A stretch of 64,000 bases of DNA from Punctularia strigosozonata HHB-11173 SS5 (lineage: Eukaryota; Basidiomycota; Agaricomycetes; Corticiales; Punctulariaceae), in the NCBI RefSeq assembly GCF_000264995.1, contig NW_006767444.1, positions 160,082-224,081 on the forward strand. Direction: 5' to 3'. Position numbers and translations under genes: made by a program. Positions 33,275 through 45,307 of this stretch are shown here, piece by piece (positions within the stretch are counted from its first letter, which is position 1; every line of letters starts with the position of its first letter). The notes beneath the pieces were generated by a model. That model worked only from the letters and a program-made list of their open reading frames with translations. It did not search any database and was not told the DNA's origin.

Positions 33275-35249
33275 TCATCGGTGCGAAGTGCTGGGCTCGT
33301 TGGTTTCATATAGCCGGTCTGGCTCAGAAACGCTCGCAGGAGGCAGGGATGATATTCGCAGCGATGACGGTACGGCTGGATCGCTTGGCGACCCATGCGA
33401 CCGCCCCAACGCACTCTCCCCGCCACTCTGTCGCGTCGTGGTGGTCGTTTCGCTCGCGTGGCGGGCCAACCGCGCCTTTGGCGGTCGCGGGAACATGGAT
33501 AGTAGGTTTGGGGATGACGTCGTGCGCGAAACCCCGGGGCGGGAATTGCCGTGAGGAACGCGGCTGAGCTGAGGCCGAAGGTCGAAGTAGCGGGAGGAGC
33601 AGGTCATCTCCGGTTCGTAGGTCTGGCGTATGGGATCGGGGTAAGGGGAGAGCGTCGGCGCGAGATCATCCTCGGTGGAGACGATGTCGATGACAGGAGA
33701 GGGGATCCTCGACTGACGGCACTGCGCGTAACGCGGCCGTCTCGGGACAGTAGGTGAGAGATCGGAGAGGAAGACCGACTGGGCGTATCCCGCGGAGGAA
33801 GGATAGCAACCGATGGGCTCCGGCCTCGTGTCTGTGCCGCAACCAGATGGCGGAGATATATCCGAGCTGAACCACGAATTATCGTACGAGGAAGATGCAT
33901 CGGACTCGTACAGCGCCGGGAGCGTGGAGTCTCGCACCCCTGAGTTGGAGGTAGAAATTGAAGAAAGCCGGCTTGCCGGAACCTGCCCCCGGGAAGATGG
34001 CTTACGACGTATAGAGCCGAAGCTGCATAACCATAGATCAGAAAATCGATGGCGGTGTAGTGCCTTTAGTTACTCACACTGATGGCAGCGATGCCCGAGA
34101 ATCCATCTCTGGAAGAATCGACTGATGTTTCTCGCGGACTTCATCGCGTCGGGAGCGCTTGCGGTTGAAGGCGACTCCGAGCCTCCGCGATAATTCTGCC
34201 CACGCCTGCACAATTTCTTCGTTCCCAGCTGCGAGAGCGATGTAAACGGCCGCAGCAATAGGCGTCGCCCACCAAAGGAACATGTAGGATGGCATGAGAG
34301 CCCGGTGATCGGTGATGGTGAATATGTCGATGCGACCATGCTCGGCGTGAACGGCATCGAGTGATGGCCAAGAAAGGAGCTTCCCACCAGCAAGTCGCAG
34401 TTGAATGGAAACGTCCACAGCCGTAGTGTTGATGGACCACGCTGCGAGGACGATGGCGAGGAATATATGACGGGGGGCGGAGTTGGAAGATGAACGAGAG
34501 GTACGGATGGAGGCAGTATCATACAAGGACTCAGACCGATTGGGCGTGAGCTTCTGGAGTAACGTTACTAAGGCGGTACGTGTCAGAGGTTAGGTCACGG
34601 GCGGAGTGAAGGGAGGTGTGACTCACCAGAGAGTATCAACGTAGCCACAGAGAGTAAAATGGGAGGCAGCCAAACTAAGATTATGCTTGGCACGGATGCA
34701 TACGTGGCGGGACGACACCCAACGTGCTGGACGATATCGTATCGATGGTCTTGTACAATGATGTCTATGGCAGGGTGAGTATGCGTCTTACCTACAGTGG
34801 AAGGTTTGCTTACGGAGGGCAATATATACTACAGGTGTAAGAGAGTAGAGGAGGCTCTGGACCGTCTGTTTGGTTCGGGATGACTTGGGTAAAGCTTCGG
34901 AACCAAAGGACGGTTGTACCAGGTCGACTACAAGATGCAGGCTCGCAAGGGGAATAGCGACGTTGAAGCCCGTTATCACTGCAGCGACTGGTCATGGGTG
35001 CATGATCAGGATACTGTATCTTCCGCGCGCGAGTGAAGGATACTCACCAATGTCGCACCATGCGGTGTTGACTATGTGCACGTCACCATACCAGACGATG
35101 GAGTCGATCGCAGAAACGAGGTTCACAGCGACCAGCCAACCAAGCATAGACACCAATGCAACGCTTCGGGACCAAACCACAGCTGGTGCGGGGACAAAGC
35201 AAAGAAAGAAGCAAAGTAGGGAGAACAGCGGCATCTCCGGGCGCTCCAT
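33275..35249 (-). CDS. STE3-type receptor 5 (second receptor group)
   Basis: Chosen start MERPEMPLFSLLCFFLCFVP aligns with receptor 4; an in-frame ATG at 35312 would add a hydrophobic 21-residue leader. Helix 2 ends WYGDVHIVNTAWCDI, helix 3 is IPLASLHLVVDL, the loop reads VQDHRYDIVQHVGCRPATY, nearly the same as receptor 4, and helices 6-7 lie in MFLWWATPIAAAVYIALAAG. The last exon (33275 to about 33940) is a long Ser/Pro-rich tail. Receptors 4 and 5 are tandem on the same strand with matching intron positions, so they look like a local duplication. Confidence 0.83.
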
Positions 35250-36238
35250 CTCTCCAACGTTGGTGACAAGGAGGAGCGCGCCTTGACTAAGAAACGGGAG
35301 AAAAAGTTCCACCCGGGCGCGATGGGATGAGCGCGTGTCGAGTTTTGTATGTTTTGTCCGTTTAAAAGGCTGACCTAGCTAACGGGCGTTGCTAGAATTG
35401 CCGAAGGCCGATCAAGCTCGTTATTTGACAGCGCTTGACGTCCAAGACCGGTGGTCGAAGGGGGGCAAATGTGCTCGTCCGCGGGTCCGCCGGAGCTTCC
35501 TTCAAGTCATCCCTCGATAAAGCGGTGCCCGGAAGAGGCAAACATTGCACCGCTGGCGAACGTCAAGTCTTTAGCCTAGAGGTTGGCGGCGATTGCGCGG
35601 CATAGGACGCACACATTGGTCCGAGCATTCCTACCCTGACTTGCGTCATAGACCCTAACAAGTTCAACGGGGTAACGAGTACTGTGAATCAGGACCGCTG
35701 GAAGGTTTCAGGTACTTGTTGCTGCCGAGACAGCGGGCATCCGACGCGTCATATCGCGGCTTACGACGAGCTGAAGAGGCATCAACGAGTGCCTAGCTTG
35801 GTATTATTCATGTTTCTGATTTGAGACGAGGTTCGAAGCCTCGAGTTGAAGTAGACTAGAGCATTTATCAGATAAATGAAAAGCTCTCAGCGAAGCAGGA
35901 AGAAACGGGGTCACATGTACTGCCTGATACTGATAGTGAGCAATGATTAATGGTGCATTGATCCCGTGTCAACTACCCTACGTCATCATCTGCCGGTTAC
36001 CCCGGATTCGGCGTTTCTCTGTGGTCTGCGACGTTGGTCCTGTCGACAGAGTCAATACTTGCCCAGTTTCTCGTGCACCTCTCGTTTCTCACTTCGAAAG
36101 TCGTATAACTCGACTACGGTGCACGTTGTTTTTGGGTAATCAAGCCCGCGCGCCGTTTCAGAGTGTCTTGACGCCAAAATTAGCTGACGCACGCGACCGC
36201 GCGATCCGACAGCCTCTCATTCAAACCGCACTTTCTCC
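35250..36238. other. Intergenic upstream of receptor 5 and of the membrane-protein gene
   Basis: 989 nt between divergently transcribed genes. I searched both strands for CaaX-ending short frames and found none that qualify. A hairpin near 35830 (CGAGG-TTCGAAG-CCTCG) mimics a tRNA T-arm but no tRNA fits around it. Confidence 0.4.
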
Positions 36239-37803
36239 ATGGCAAGCACGAGCACCGGTCTCCGGAAGCGCATGGGCTTTCTGCGGCGGTCAAACATTCA
36301 TCACGATACACTCGACGAGCTGGGCATGGACGAGGTGCAGGACGATGTGCGTCTGGATGATCATCTAGCAGTCGACGCCGGGATCATAGGCTCGTCCATA
36401 ACCGAAGAGGCGACGGAATCGGAGTCGGGAGACGAGACGACCGAAGAAGAGGGCGAAGTGGACGGTGACGAGGAGGAACTGCGGGGTCCAGAGAAGGAGG
36501 CGGAGGGGAGCAGCAAGCGAGGACAAAGTTCTTCTCATACAGGCGACGACAGGCCCGAGCGCCCAGCACTTGACATGCCGAAAAGACCACCATCGATTCC
36601 AAGGACTTCAAGTATCAGGCGCCCGCCCAGTGAGGAGACGTCGCCGGGCATCTCCCGACGGGCGTGGTACGAGTTTGACCTTTCAGTGGTCGTCGCACTC
36701 GTCTCTCCTCTAGGCAACCTCTTGACTGGTGGTGACCACGTGCGGAATATCCTCCTAATTATCCTTCTGATATTCTACCTCCACCAAGTTATCGAGGGTA
36801 AGCGCTCCTCGCTAACGCTGGGCTCTTCGGACTGATCAAGCCTTTACACTTAGTCCCCTGGTCACTTTACCACTCATCTCGGCCGCGTCGACGAGCGCCG
36901 GAAATCCGTGTAGACGGCACTGTAGAGGAACGGTACCTACAGCTAGCATCGTCGGAACTGCGCAGGCTTGAATTGTTCTTCCTCCTCCTCACCGTCATAT
37001 CACCATTTCTGGGTGCTCTTTTGCTACGACGTATCAGCGAAGCGGTCCTTGGTCACAACGCAATCTCCTGGTTCTCTAGCGGCCTTTTTGTCCTTGCAAC
37101 CGGCATACGGCCTTGGACCCATTTAGTCGAACGCCTTCAACAGCGGACGACAGACCTCCACGACATTGTCCATTACCCCTCTTCGGGGTCACCGGCGCTA
37201 GTCCTTGATGCCCAGGAACAGTTGGATGCGCTCCGAGATCGTACGGAGCTTCTCGAGACCGAGCTCCACGACGTGAAGCAGCAGCTCAAAGACATGGTCA
37301 GCACAGACGAGATGTACGAACACGTCGACGAAGCGATCGAGGGTGTCGAGAGGGCGCTGCGCAAGCAAGAACGCAAGGTCTTCGCAGGCAGGTCGACGGA
37401 GGAATCTCGTATCGCGGCCCTGGAGGCCATGGTAGAAGCAATGCGGGCGGAGCGCATTCTGCAGGCACAGCCGCCTCCGACGCTCGGCGCATGGCTATCC
37501 TCCTTTGTTCCGTATTGGCTCGTCCGGGAGACAGAAAACTATCAAAAAACTCGCAGGTCGTCCCGACTGCATTCCCTTTCGGCTTCTGGCTCTCCCCGAC
37601 TCGAGACGATACCCGAGGACGATGGATACGGATACGTTAGTCCAACAAATTCGAGGTTTGTTAGCTCCAAACCTCGATCACGCGTTCGCATCCCATTCCT
37701 CAATATTGTGTTCCGGGTCGGAGACCTCGCGACTTTACCCATCCGGGCCTTCTTCGGCTACCTTCTCTCCCCTCGGTCTATTATATCCCCGTACGCTCGC
37801 TGA
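36239..37803 (+). CDS. Multi-pass membrane protein with coiled coil, conserved-looking hypothetical
   Basis: Two exons (36239-36797, 36854-37803) give 502 residues. The N-terminal 140 residues are hydrophilic and very acidic (DETTEEEGEVDGDEEEL), then RRAWYEFDLSVVVALVSPLG leads into two hydrophobic segments (about 152-187). A further pair of membrane helices lies at about 224-270 (LFFLLLTVISPFLGALLL). Residues of about 300-370 form a coiled coil (LRDRTELLETELHDVKQQL). The C-terminus carries an amphipathic segment, a Ser/Pro linker and a last hydrophobic stretch. I do not recognise the family. It sits between receptors 5 and 6, so it is linked to the mating-type region, but nothing in it suggests a mating role. 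Confidence 0.75.
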
Positions 37804-38741
37804 TGGTCGCCAGTTCGCATCTGATTATCTGTGGTCTTCCATTTTGAAATCCGAGCCTATCCTGTGTCTGTTTGACACGTTCATTCCTTGTTCCTCGATA
37901 TCGATATTCGTGTTCGCGCTTCCGTCTTTCTCTTGGTGATAGTTCGTCTCATTGGGACAGCAAGATTCATTGTAATTATTATCATTGTCCTATTGTCCTC
38001 CCTCGCTTCCAATAGTCTTCGACTGTATCCCTTCCCGACTAGTTCACTCTGTATTAATCATCTGTACCATTGTCAGAGTCTTGGTCGAACACATTGTCCT
38101 TGACACGCTGGCGGACGTCTCTCCGATCCTTCCGGTTACTTATGACGTAAACGCGGTTTGACGTCCATAAAAGGAAACTGCAATGGCGGAACCTTAACCT
38201 CGACCGGTTTTAGGCCATCCCTTTGTCTCGCACCTTCTTGTCTCCGGTCCTCTCGAGGCTAACGTCCCGATCGGTGCGAGTCGTGCGCTTTTGTTTCCGC
38301 ACGCGAACCGAAATGGTCTTGTCGACCAAAGTTACATTGTTCTCCTCCGGGTAGTTTGATTGTCGGACTGAGTTGGCTGAACAATATGCAGTCCTTTTTT
38401 CTTCTAGGATTCTGGCGATACTACCGGGAGTGCTTCCTTCAAAGCACAGTTAATATGAAAGTATTGTGCCCGTGCGCACGAGAGACTCTATTCTTCCCCC
38501 CTCATTCTCGCAATCTTTTCCTGGAGGGAGGGATCTCCTCGACCTGGCGGCAGGACCTTCACGAGCGTTGTTCAGTAGTGGCAAGCGATCCATTCATCGA
38601 ACATCTGGTGTCTCTATAGAGTGCGATACCTCATCTACCTCATCTACCCCGGTCGGTATAATCTGGCTTCATCGAGGAGAGCGCGTACACCTCGGCCGCC
38701 TATCCGACATCACATCCTAATCACCCGACGCATCGACCGCG
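37804..38741. other. Intergenic upstream of receptor 6
   Basis: T/C-rich sequence, including several long pyrimidine tracts. Both strands were searched for pheromone-like frames; only a CDVG-stop at 38706 was seen and it lacks aliphatic residues. Confidence 0.4.
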
Positions 38742-40660
38742 ATGTCGGCCGGACTCCCAGTCGTGTCGTTGATATGCGCCGCGCTGTTGCTCCTGGTCTT
38801 GTCTCTGCAATGTAAGCTGCGGAACGTACCGGCCGCGACAATGACTAGCTGGTTGCTGGTCGCCAATATTGCACAAGCAGTCAACACCGTGATCTGGAGC
38901 GGCAAGGTAAACGTCATTGCGCCTGTGTGGTGCGACATCGGTATGCACAGCTCGAATAAGCTTCAGGCGTGCCGATGTGACGCCGTCTACAGTTACCCCC
39001 GTCGTATTGGCCACCTCCATCGCCGTTTTGGGCGCCATCTTATGCGTCTGCGCTCGCCTCGAACTCCTCTCGTCATCACGCCGGCTACCACACAGCACGA
39101 ACAGCAAACGTATCGAAACTGTAGTTCGGATCATATTTTGTATCCTTTTGCCCTTGTTTTATGCTGCATTGCGTGAGTGTTTATGCCGGTCTCATGTGAC
39201 GACTCGTCCTGATTTGAGGATCAGATTTGGTTGTGCAAGACCATAGATTCGTTATAATTGAGGACTTTGGCTGCCAGGCAGCCATCCAGTCTTCAGCGGC
39301 AGGTATCGCTGTGACCTACGTACCCATTCTAATCACCTGCCTCGCTATTTGCATTTGCTCCGGTAAACTTTCCCGGTTATCCCTTCCTAACCTTACTTAC
39401 ATGAAGTTTCAGGAGCCGTTCTTATCAATGTATACTCTAAGCGGGCGAATTTCGCAGTGCACCTGGGTCATCGGATGCCCATGTCTATCACGCACTTTAA
39501 TCGCCTGCTCGGCATTAGCGTCATGTTGACAGTTTTGGTTATGGCTATCGTCGTATTCGACATCACCTCACGGGCCGCTGAACCGCTCTCTCCGTGGTCC
39601 TGGGACGCCACCCACTTATCCGCAATCGAGATTCATCGCCTGGTGGACCTTTCTGCGCTTCAAAGAACCCGCGTCGCCCTGGACTGGTGGACCGTTCCAG
39701 TCGTCTCCCTCATGGCGTTTATAATGTTCGGGATCGGATCGGAGGCGATGAATGGGTACAAGTCCTGCGCGTGCTCGTTACTTCGGCGTCAGGGGACCGA
39801 GCGTGATCAGCGGACGATGCAAAGCACATTACCGATCCAGTAAGTGTCCCACTCATGGCTCTGTTGCTTTCGCTAAGATACACTCCTCCAGCTTATCATC
39901 CAGATCGTTTGGCTCGTCGACTATAAGCATTGCCAGGTCCACCACGGCCTCCGCCCACACATCGAAGTGGAGCTTGGACGAGGATATATTGCCAGAGATG
40001 CCTTCGCCGCCACTCCGACCCACCCGCTCACCTGTTCCCCAGACTCCCTCTTACCGCCCTGAGCGGCCCACGATAACCATCCCCGCTGTCGCTGCTTTTC
40101 CTGCTGCCCCTCGAGCTACCCATGCTGATAGAATCATCTCGCCCATTTCCCCTCAGGATCAAGACGCCGACGCGTCCTTCGCTGAATCAGCGCTGTCATA
40201 CGTCGGCTCTCCCACTGCGAGGCAAGCGCTCGGACGCGCACCGTCTGCCTCCTCGTCGTTCGCTCCGACCATCCCTCCCGGCATATACTCTCCCGTCCGC
40301 GGTACGACCACCAGCCCGAACGACATACCGACCTTCAACGTCACCCCGTACTCGCCTCCCTCGTCGCCGTTCAACGAGCCGGCACCTCCGATTGGACTTT
40401 CGTCCTCGTTCCTGCAGGTCCGCAAGGGATCAGAGGGTGAGATCAGTCTGGTAGCCGGGAGCATCACCGACTCCATCCTGGCGCCATCCAACTGGCCTCA
40501 GCCGCCAAAGACGACGCCCAGCCCACCTGCAGTGCCGATGAGTCCGTTGAAGAAGGTACCGAAGCGCAGTCGAAGTGGGACGGTCGGGCTCGGCGTAGTG
40601 CCAAGCGTCGGGTATACCGCTCGCTGGGCTGGTGCGGATCCCGCGTCAAGAAGGTTTTAG
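38742..40660 (+). CDS. STE3-type receptor 6 (second receptor group)
   Basis: The first exon starts MSAGLPVVSLICAALLLLVL and ends WSGKVNVIAPVWCDI. A 52-nt intron leads to VVLATSIAVLGAILCVCARL (helix 3), then VRIIFCILLPLFYAAL (helix 4), VQDHRFVIIEDFGCQAAIQ (loop), FNRLLGISVMLTVLVMAIVV (helix 5) and WWTVPVVSLMAFIMFGIGSE (helix 7). After an intron near 39840 comes a Pro/Ser-rich cytosolic tail of about 250 residues. The helix 2 signature and the VQDHR loop group it with receptors 4 and 5. It is the last recognised gene of the mating-type region; the P450 follows. Confidence 0.85.
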
Positions 40661-40980
40661 TCTCTTTCAACTTCCCTCACGTTCCCTCGATGTCTTCTGA
40701 TTATACATCTCTTCTACACCCACCTTCGTTTGTGCATGTCTCTTCGAGCTTCTAGTCACTCTTTCTACCCCTCAACAGGTTACCCACGCCACCCATCCGC
40801 AGATGGTCCGTTTCCACTGTATTTTTTCTTGCGTCCCCCACTCCTAACATGTAGCCAATCCTGATGAATGAACTGTATCGATACCAATATCTATGCTGAA
40901 CGGGAACCTTTCGTCGTGTTCACACCTTTCGTGAGGCTGGTTGATTGTTTGACGCCCGCGATCGTGACTAGCGAGCACAC
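40661..40980. other. Convergent intergenic region
   Basis: 3' ends of receptor 6 and the P450 gene; pyrimidine-rich, nothing else seen. Confidence 0.4.
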
Positions 40981-43530
40981 TCAGCGGTTTGACCTCCGGG
41001 TGATGCGCAAAGGTAGCCGTGGACCCATGTCCGCCTTGCCCCTCTCAGCCGGCGCCTTCGATGCGATGTGAGTGTCGAAATTGGTAGATGATGGACTCTT
41101 GCCTACCGCAACAACGAAACATCCATCTTTCCAGAGCTGATATTCTTTACTGATCAGATCGAATTCATACTCCCGGACGAGGACCGCCAAGAAACTCTGC
41201 AGTTCCACGACACTAGCACAAGCTCTCATGAGCCTTCGCTTCCCGAACACGTAAAAGAGAATCGTACGCAAATCTCCATCTACCGTATGCCGAGTGAGAC
41301 TCTGAAGGCCAGGAAACGTTGCGAACGAGGCGTACCCTAAGCAAGTCTTGGGACCCCCTCCGAAGCTGGCACTGGAAAGAAGTGATCCTCACATTTCCGT
41401 CTTGAGGACCCAAGGTGAAGTACTGGCGCTCACATGTTGTCGTATGGACCTCCTATTCGTTGTTCTGGTCTGATCTCCGCTGGATCGGCGATAAGCCAGC
41501 GCTCCGGCTTGAATTCGTCTACATCGGTTCCCCAGATGTCGGGATGGTGATTTGCACCGTCGAGCGCAACGAACTGTTTCCCTCTACCCGTCAATCGAGC
41601 TCCTGACAATTGTGTTGTACTCACGATTCTCTGACCAGCGCTGATGGGAACTTGCTTCACTGGGCCGTTTGGGGTGGGAATAGGATTTGATAGTGGTATC
41701 ACGTCATCAACTCTGGCTTGAAACAGCCCGTACGAGACTGGCGAATGAACACGCAAAACCTCCTTCACAAATGCGTTAAGATAGGCTGAAGACGATATGA
41801 AGACGATACATGAGTTGGCCTCTAAAAGATCGCATGGGTGACTTACGCATAGCGTTTAACTTCGCATAATCGAACCCGGGCTGATTTTCGTCCTCGAACA
41901 TTGGCTCGAGCACCTGGGAGACTTCGGCGAAGAGTTTTCGTTGAATGTCCGGGTTACGAGCGAGTTCGTATAATCCATAATTGGTCGTGTTGCCTACAGT
42001 CTCAACTGCAGATTCCTGCTGTAAGATATGTCAAGCATACGGAGTACATGAAAACATACATCCGGCGACGACGGAGGTTCTGGGATGCCTTCAGGGACTG
42101 AAGATAGCAAATGTAAGGGCTGACGCACGTAAGTTGGTCGTATATCTCCTGATCTGTCATGGGTTGAAGTTTGCCTCTTTCGTCCGGCTCACCGGCCCTA
42201 ACTACATGACACACTCATTCAGCGCCATAGAGCCACTGGAATATGATATACAGGCCTCACCCAAGACGCTCAGCAAATCGCGGTCCTCTGTCTTATCGTC
42301 TTCCGCAATCTTTCTCCTATGAGCTGCGATCAACTCTGCGGAAAACCGAAGACCGACTGATTTCGCGGCTCTCAATTGACGCATTCGTTTGGTGGGAATA
42401 CAATCGAGTCGAGAGAGAATCCAAGGTGGAAGCCGAAGAGCTAATGCTTGCAAGGCGATTTCGATTTTGGTTGGTCGGGAATATCCTCTGCTGATTATAC
42501 CCCGGTAGGCTCTGACACGTATCTAGTGACATGAACGTCGTTGTGGTATATTTCTGGGACTCACTGCATCAATTCATGCTGTTCTCCAGCAATGCTGTTA
42601 AACTCCACTCCGAAAGCGGCTGCAGCACTTGTGAGTAATGATCTATGCTATGGTTGGATGACGAACCTCGTCCTAATGATTCCATGGTCAGGAGCTCTAT
42701 CCACTGATACACGTTCATGTCTATCTTTTCGACTTTATGTTCGTTCATGAGGGCTTTCCAGCGAGTCGCTAGCTACGGATCCCATCAGAGAATGGATTTA
42801 CCGCCCGCAAGTAGTACTTTACTATATAAGCACAACCAGAGAATACCGGAGTCAGGCTGTGGACGAAAGTGGCTTGGAACGCTGGTTGTATGAGCCTCCG
42901 TTGCCGCATGTGATCGGCTCCTTAGAGTGCATCGATTAGCCCAAGTCCAGAAGACGCCCAAGTTGACATATTGCTCACCATCTGCATAAATGACACCTTT
43001 GCCTTCAGGTGTCGTTAGAGACTATCGACAAGTAGCCTTCAATGACTTGACACATGCCTGTGACGAGTCGTAAGAATTCTCTGAGTGACTCTTCAAATTT
43101 GTAAGTGGTCGTCTGCCCGTTCAAGACGTGCTGGATGGCGTTGGGGTCGTTGATCATCAGCCATTCCACCTGGCAAAATAGGTCACATCAGCTCGACGAA
43201 GCACCGGAAGAAAGACGCACTCCGAAGCAACTGGTCATCATGTAGACATCTCCGTATTCAGTCCTCCACTTAATGTTGGCTTGTCCTGCCTCAGATTGGA
43301 GTAGTTCGGCTTGGCTCCCTGGCATGTGCATAAGTTCGACCACAATCTTTGGCAGGATTTCGAAACATACCGATGATCCACGACCGAGGCTTAGGACCGC
43401 GAATCCACGTAGGTGAAGTTCCGCGTACCCTCCTGCGGGTGCCCCATGCCAGCAGTGCAAGAACGCACGAAAGTGAGACTGGGGAGAAGAGAATTTGGAG
43501 ACCAGCTGTCGTTAACATTCCCATCAGCAT
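40981..43530 (-). CDS. Cytochrome P450 monooxygenase
   Basis: A membrane-anchored microsomal P450. The N-terminus holds a hydrophobic anchor (LQILFSPVSLSCVLALLAWG) and a proline/basic hinge (WIRGPKPRSW); QSEAGQANIKWRTEYGDVY is a phrase typical of basidiomycete P450s. Downstream are LPPWILSRLDCIPTKRMRQL, an I-helix with SAVETVGNTTNYGLYELAR, the ExxR motif in MKEVLRVHSPV, HHPDIWGTDVDEFKPERW, and the heme-binding loop FGGGPKTCLG joined across an intron to a helix starting ACASVVELQSFL. The I-helix lacks the usual AGG/AGH start, having S-A-V before E-T. It needs an NADPH-P450 reductase; substrate unknown. Some middle exon limits (42460-43180) are uncertain and a disabling change there cannot be excluded. 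True ATG taken at 43530; the stop could move if the last intron is read differently. Confidence 0.75.
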
Positions 43531-45307
43531 ACACCGCCGCACAGGACGTTCGCCTGGGTGTTTTCGTATATGGCTTCATGGCTCCTCCTATATATGCAGA
43601 TCCGCTGAATGTCTTGACGTGGGATAGATGAACGTAATGATAGTCACACAATCCCGCCCTATGCAATATCGCCCATGCGGCTCCTCAGGTAGCGCGGAGA
43701 TCTTCACTTGCCCTTTACATTACGGGCGGACGGAAGCGGCCAATCGTCTCGCTCTGACTTGCGAGCGGCAACAATAGGCGTGCGCCGTGGAAATGGAACC
43801 TGTGTCTTGCCGTAAGTAGTGGCTGGTGAGTGGTCAGGCTCCCTAGGGTTTAACGATTCTCGCAAAAGTCATGAGTGAGCTTGGGATGCCAAAAATCGAT
43901 ATCATCAGTCGGATTCATGGATGCCATGGCATAAGGAGTTTGCGTTACAGTTGTTTAAATCGTGCATGAAGAGGGCACAGCAACGAGTGTTGATGCACAT
44001 GATGGTTGGTCTCATATTTTAGGTCATGCAAGTCGAACAGTGCCCAGCTTCCGTTGTACATGTCACGTCACATCGGACAACACGAAGCATGTTGGATCAG
44101 GATTGTGCGTGCGTGCGTTATTGCAGGATATCTCGTCAGTATGCTTGCACATCTCGATCGTGCAATCGAGCGCGCAACATTGGCGCCATAAACGAGTCCA
44201 AACGCTGCTGCGCCACATCGCACTCAAGCACACCTTCAGCTGCAGGCTGACTGTTCCTCCATCATCATGGTCTACATGCTACCTTTCAGGATCTAGTCCA
44301 TCTGTTAACTAGATCGGAGTTGCCCTCGGCTACCTGCGATCTAGCAAGCTCCATTTGGGCGCTGCCTGGACCAGTCCGCCCGGAAGCGCAGTCGCTTGGA
44401 GCGGGACAGAGCGGGACGGCTGCCAAGCTCCCGCCTCCGGATTCGAGAAGTTTTTAGTCTACCGGGGCTCTTGCTGATAACAATTCCCCGACGCTGCAAA
44501 AAGTACGCTCTCCAAACATAGTACTCAGTACTCATTCCACAATCACACTGGCTTGTGCCTTGTTCCTTGAAACGAACTGCGCTCACTGGCTCGTTTGACG
44601 GCTCTCCCTCACACAAAGGCTCCGACGCACATTTTCCAATCCACTTCCGGGTCATACATGCAGCCATAATCCCGTCACTGTCCGACAAGGGCCGGGCAGA
44701 GATTCCACTTTCATGATAATCTGCTGGTTATATGTAGCTTGCATTGACTTTGTCAAAGCCCATATAAGCATTTCATGGGCAATCGCGTGCCATCGAGCCT
44801 GAGATTCCCGATGTTCTGAACTCTCAGAAGAGATACAGATAATCTAGATGCATATTGGTGCGGGGCGGGGAGTACGTACAGACAATAGGCTTTGCTTCGA
44901 TTTCCGTTTTCACGTCCTTCCTCGAGTATGAATGTACCCGGCGATCCCATGGAAAACCCTCTGCGGGACCCTGCAATGCCATAGACGGCTTCACCCATGT
45001 CTATGTCTTACACGATTGAAGGACTCGAAGCCTCTTGCATCCAGGGCTGAGCTCCCGGCCGCAGTTCGCGAGCACACGGGAAATCGGAAGCAACCGCACC
45101 TGACACCCCCCATTCCCAATCATGGTCGCGATCAACAGGCAGTGATGTCAGGGTCACACACCGAACATACCCGAGTCGAGAGGCTGATAAGAGCGAGCCC
45201 GGATCGCGCAATGAAACGGCAAGCGCGAGCGGTCTTTCGTCACCGGTCCTCGTCGTCTCCAACCACGACGGTCAACGCTAGGCGACCGTTCACGGATCGT
45301 TTGAGAG
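43531..45307. other. Intergenic between P450 and GPH1
   Basis: 1.8 kb without a recognisable gene. A minus-strand frame at 44753-44998 (starting MGEAVYGIAGSRRGF) with a possible intron could be a tiny gene, but nothing supports it further. A Cys-Val-Leu-Pro-stop at 43801 lacks an in-frame ATG and is not called. Confidence 0.35.

Noticed and set aside
35820-35850. Hairpin with a tRNA T-arm look (CGAGG-TTCGAAG-CCTCG)
   Set aside because: No matching acceptor, D or anticodon arms within the expected distance.
38706-38720. Minus-strand Cys-Asp-Val-Gly followed by a stop near receptor 6
   Set aside because: Asp and Gly do not fit a CaaX box and no MD-x-F precursor precedes it.
43801-43815. Cys-Val-Leu-Pro followed by a stop downstream of the mating-type region
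   Set aside because: The open stretch before it has no ATG and begins at a stop codon; proline at the last position is atypical.
44753-44998. 81-codon minus-strand frame starting MGEAVYGIAGSRRG
   Set aside because: No family, no promoter signal and no partner exon that keeps a convincing frame; kept only as a note in the intergenic entry.
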